A DNA stretch of 64,000 bases from Picosynechococcus sp. PCC 7117 (GTDB lineage Bacteria; Cyanobacteriota; Cyanobacteriia; Cyanobacteriales; MRBY01): the NCBI RefSeq assembly GCF_001693275.1, contig NZ_CP016477.1, positions 558,001 to 622,000 of the forward strand, written 5' to 3'. This document shows, in pieces, positions 62,891-64,000 of the stretch; within the stretch, counting starts at the first letter, position 1; the number at the start of each line of letters is the position of its first letter. The position numbers and the translations under genes were made by a program. The notes below the pieces were generated by a model. The model worked only from the letters and a program-made list of their open reading frames with translations, did no database searches and was not told the origin of the DNA.

Positions 62891-64000
62891 GTGAGATTTT
62901 TCTGGTTTTTTCTGACGCTACTGACGCTATCCACTTGGCAACTACCGGCTTGGGCAGGTCAATTGGTCTTTTGGGAATTTAATACCCAACGACGTCAATT
63001 GCAGTTTCGCACCAATGAACGGGTGCAGCCCGAAGCGCAACTGATCCCAGATCCCAGCCGCTTGGTGATTGATTTACCGGGTACTGTCCTGGGAAGCTCC
63101 ACGGTCAATCGCAGCTATGGCGGCAAAATTACGAGCGTACGGCTAGGTCAGTTTGCGCCAGATGTCACACGGTTGGTGGTGGAATTAGCCCCTGGCTATA
63201 CCTTAGATCCTGAGGCAATCCGTTTTGAAGGGCGATCGCCGACGGATTGGGTTGTGAATTTACCAGAACCTGAACTCATTCCCGTGGCCCCAGTAGCTCC
63301 CAGTACCCCAGAAATTTTTAACAATTCTGCCAATCCTGGAAATCCCAGTAACGCCGCTCCAGAAGAAGCTTTTTTTAATAACTTGGTGCGGGTGACCCAA
63401 CAGGGATTCCTCGTGAACCTGGATCCCCGGCCCGGTAGTCGCATCACTACCGACCAAGATGGTGATCGCCTTACCTTTACCCTGCGGGATTTGCAATTGC
63501 CCCGGAGCTTAGAAAATCAGACCCTAGATGTTAACCGCTACAAAGTCCGCCAAATCAAATTTGAGCAACCCAGCCGTACCGAAGCCCGCATTACCTTAAA
63601 TTTAGAACCCGGTAGCCCTCGGTGGCGCGCGCTGTATACCACCTACGGTGATGGCGGTTTGGTACTGCTTCCGGATGGGGGCACCAGTAGCCTAGGGGGA
63701 AGAGAAACCGGGGCGATCGCCGTCCCCACCCAACAATCAGTCGCCACAGCCCAACCCCAACAAACCATCGTTGAAGCCCTAGAACTTGCCCGCAACAGTA
63801 CCCAGTTAGTCATCCGTGGCAGCGATCGCCTCCAGGCCGACGGTGGTTGGAATCGTAACGCCGGCTTCTACCAAATTCGCATTAACAACGCCCGCCTTGC
63901 TCAACCTGTGCGTGGCCCCCAGTGGGGGGGAGATAGTCCCATTTCCCGCATTGCCATCCGCCAGGAAACGGCCAATACGGTGCTCGTCCAGATTGAACCT
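62891..64000 (+). CDS. amiC: AMIN-domain N-acetylmuramoyl-L-alanine amidase, 5' part (cut by window)
   Basis: Open to the window end: 370 residues from the GTG at 62891, with another in-frame GTG at 62870. Signal peptide about 1-22 (FFWFFLTLLTLSTWQLPAWA). First AMIN domain about 25-125 with PSRLVIDLPG and GKITSVRLGQFAPDVTRLVVEL (in part); a Pro-rich linker; a second AMIN-like domain from about 150. AMIN domains target enzymes to peptidoglycan at the septum or poles. The catalytic Amidase_3 domain should lie beyond the edge. A PilQ-type secretin could also start like this, but the AMIN sequence resembles cyanobacterial AmiC. Confidence 0.75.
   Translation, partial: MRFFWFFLTLLTLSTWQLPAWAGQLVFWEFNTQRRQLQFRTNERVQPEAQLIPDPSRLVIDLPGTVLGSSTVNRSYGGKITSVRLGQFAPDVTRLVVELAPGYTLDPEAIRFEGRSPTDWVVNLPEPELIPVAPVAPSTPEIFNNSANPGNPSNAAPEEAFFNNLVRVTQQGFLVNLDPRPGSRITTDQDGDRLTFTLRDLQLPRSLENQTLDVNRYKVRQIKFEQPSRTEARITLNLEPGSPRWRALYTTYGDGGLVLLPDGGTSSLGGRETGAIAVPTQQSVATAQPQQTIVEALELARNSTQLVIRGSDRLQADGGWNRNAGFYQIRINNARLAQPVRGPQWGGDSPISRIAIRQETANTVLVQIEP

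Noticed and set aside
1-64000. CRISPR array, tRNA, rRNA, insertion sequence, prophage
   Set aside because: No regularly spaced repeats, no cloverleaf-like gaps, no transposase, integrase or phage structural frame was seen.

Overview
The window is a stretch of cyanobacterial chromosome. It carries chlorophyll synthase (chlG), zeta-carotene desaturase (crtQ), two cyanobacterial NDH-1 subunits (ndhL, ndhM), a high-light-inducible protein, a Ycf66-type protein, a glucolipid synthase resembling Synechocystis MgdA, and many DUFs that are largely confined to cyanobacteria. The octamer GCGATCGC (HIP1), usually inside GGCGATCGCC, recurs throughout. Moderate GC, HIP1 density and gene content suggest a unicellular Synechococcus PCC 7002/Picosynechococcus-like strain; the genus is inference. 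I see no rRNA, tRNA, CRISPR array, insertion sequence or prophage. Almost everything is housekeeping or conserved hypothetical.

Layout. 0-8.5 kb: end of a metallo-beta-lactamase-fold gene cut by the window edge, hisC, an aspartate aminotransferase, the minC-minD-minE division-site set, a Ycf66-type protein, ispH and a chorismate-lyase-like gene. 8.6-14 kb: rpsP overlapping a KH-domain RNA-binding gene, era, a PAP2 phosphatase, an M16 peptidase, and an AT-rich, HIP1-free pair (methyltransferase plus small membrane protein). 14-20.4 kb: plsX-fabH (lipid synthesis), a PBP4-type carboxypeptidase, cobH, a small hli gene, crtQ. 20.5-31.6 kb: TerB-like protein, pcrA/uvrD helicase, Uma2 nuclease-like protein, mgdA, an MFS transporter, an O-antigen-ligase-like protein with a long soluble tail, a P-loop kinase, a DUF3143 protein, a membrane-anchored J-domain protein, and a DUF721/DciA-like protein with a zinc ribbon.

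31.6-42.3 kb: two gene-poor AT-rich stretches around a small Cys-rich protein, a DUF6761 protein, an unknown gene next to a BolA-glutaredoxin pair, pyrF, chlG, a PHP phosphoesterase, purF, an M48 protease, and the methionine-salvage operon mtnB-mtnD-mtnC with 4-base overlaps. 42.4-54.7 kb: an anti-sigma-like ATPase, an rRNA uracil methyltransferase, 2-Cys peroxiredoxin, a GT39-type glycosyltransferase, ndhL-DUF3007-trpA, a ClC channel with CBS and USP domains whose gating glutamate is replaced by arginine, a VKOR-thioredoxin fusion, moaB, a flavin reductase and a MIF-like tautomerase. 54.7-64 kb: a secreted CHRD protein behind a structured leader, ndhM, a lipoprotein, an RDD protein, rpmG-rpsR-RNase II, a GDSL hydrolase, an NhaS3-like antiporter and the start of an AMIN-domain amidase cut by the right edge.

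The strongest local clusters are min, rpsP-KH, plsX-fabH, bolA-grx, mtn, ndhL-DUF3007-trpA and rpmG-rpsR-RNase. The least explained parts are the 12.7-13.9 kb AT-rich pair, the 31.6-32.7 kb region, the hairpin leader at 54.98-55.04 kb and the ClC substitution. No multi-gene system that I would call wholly new is visible.
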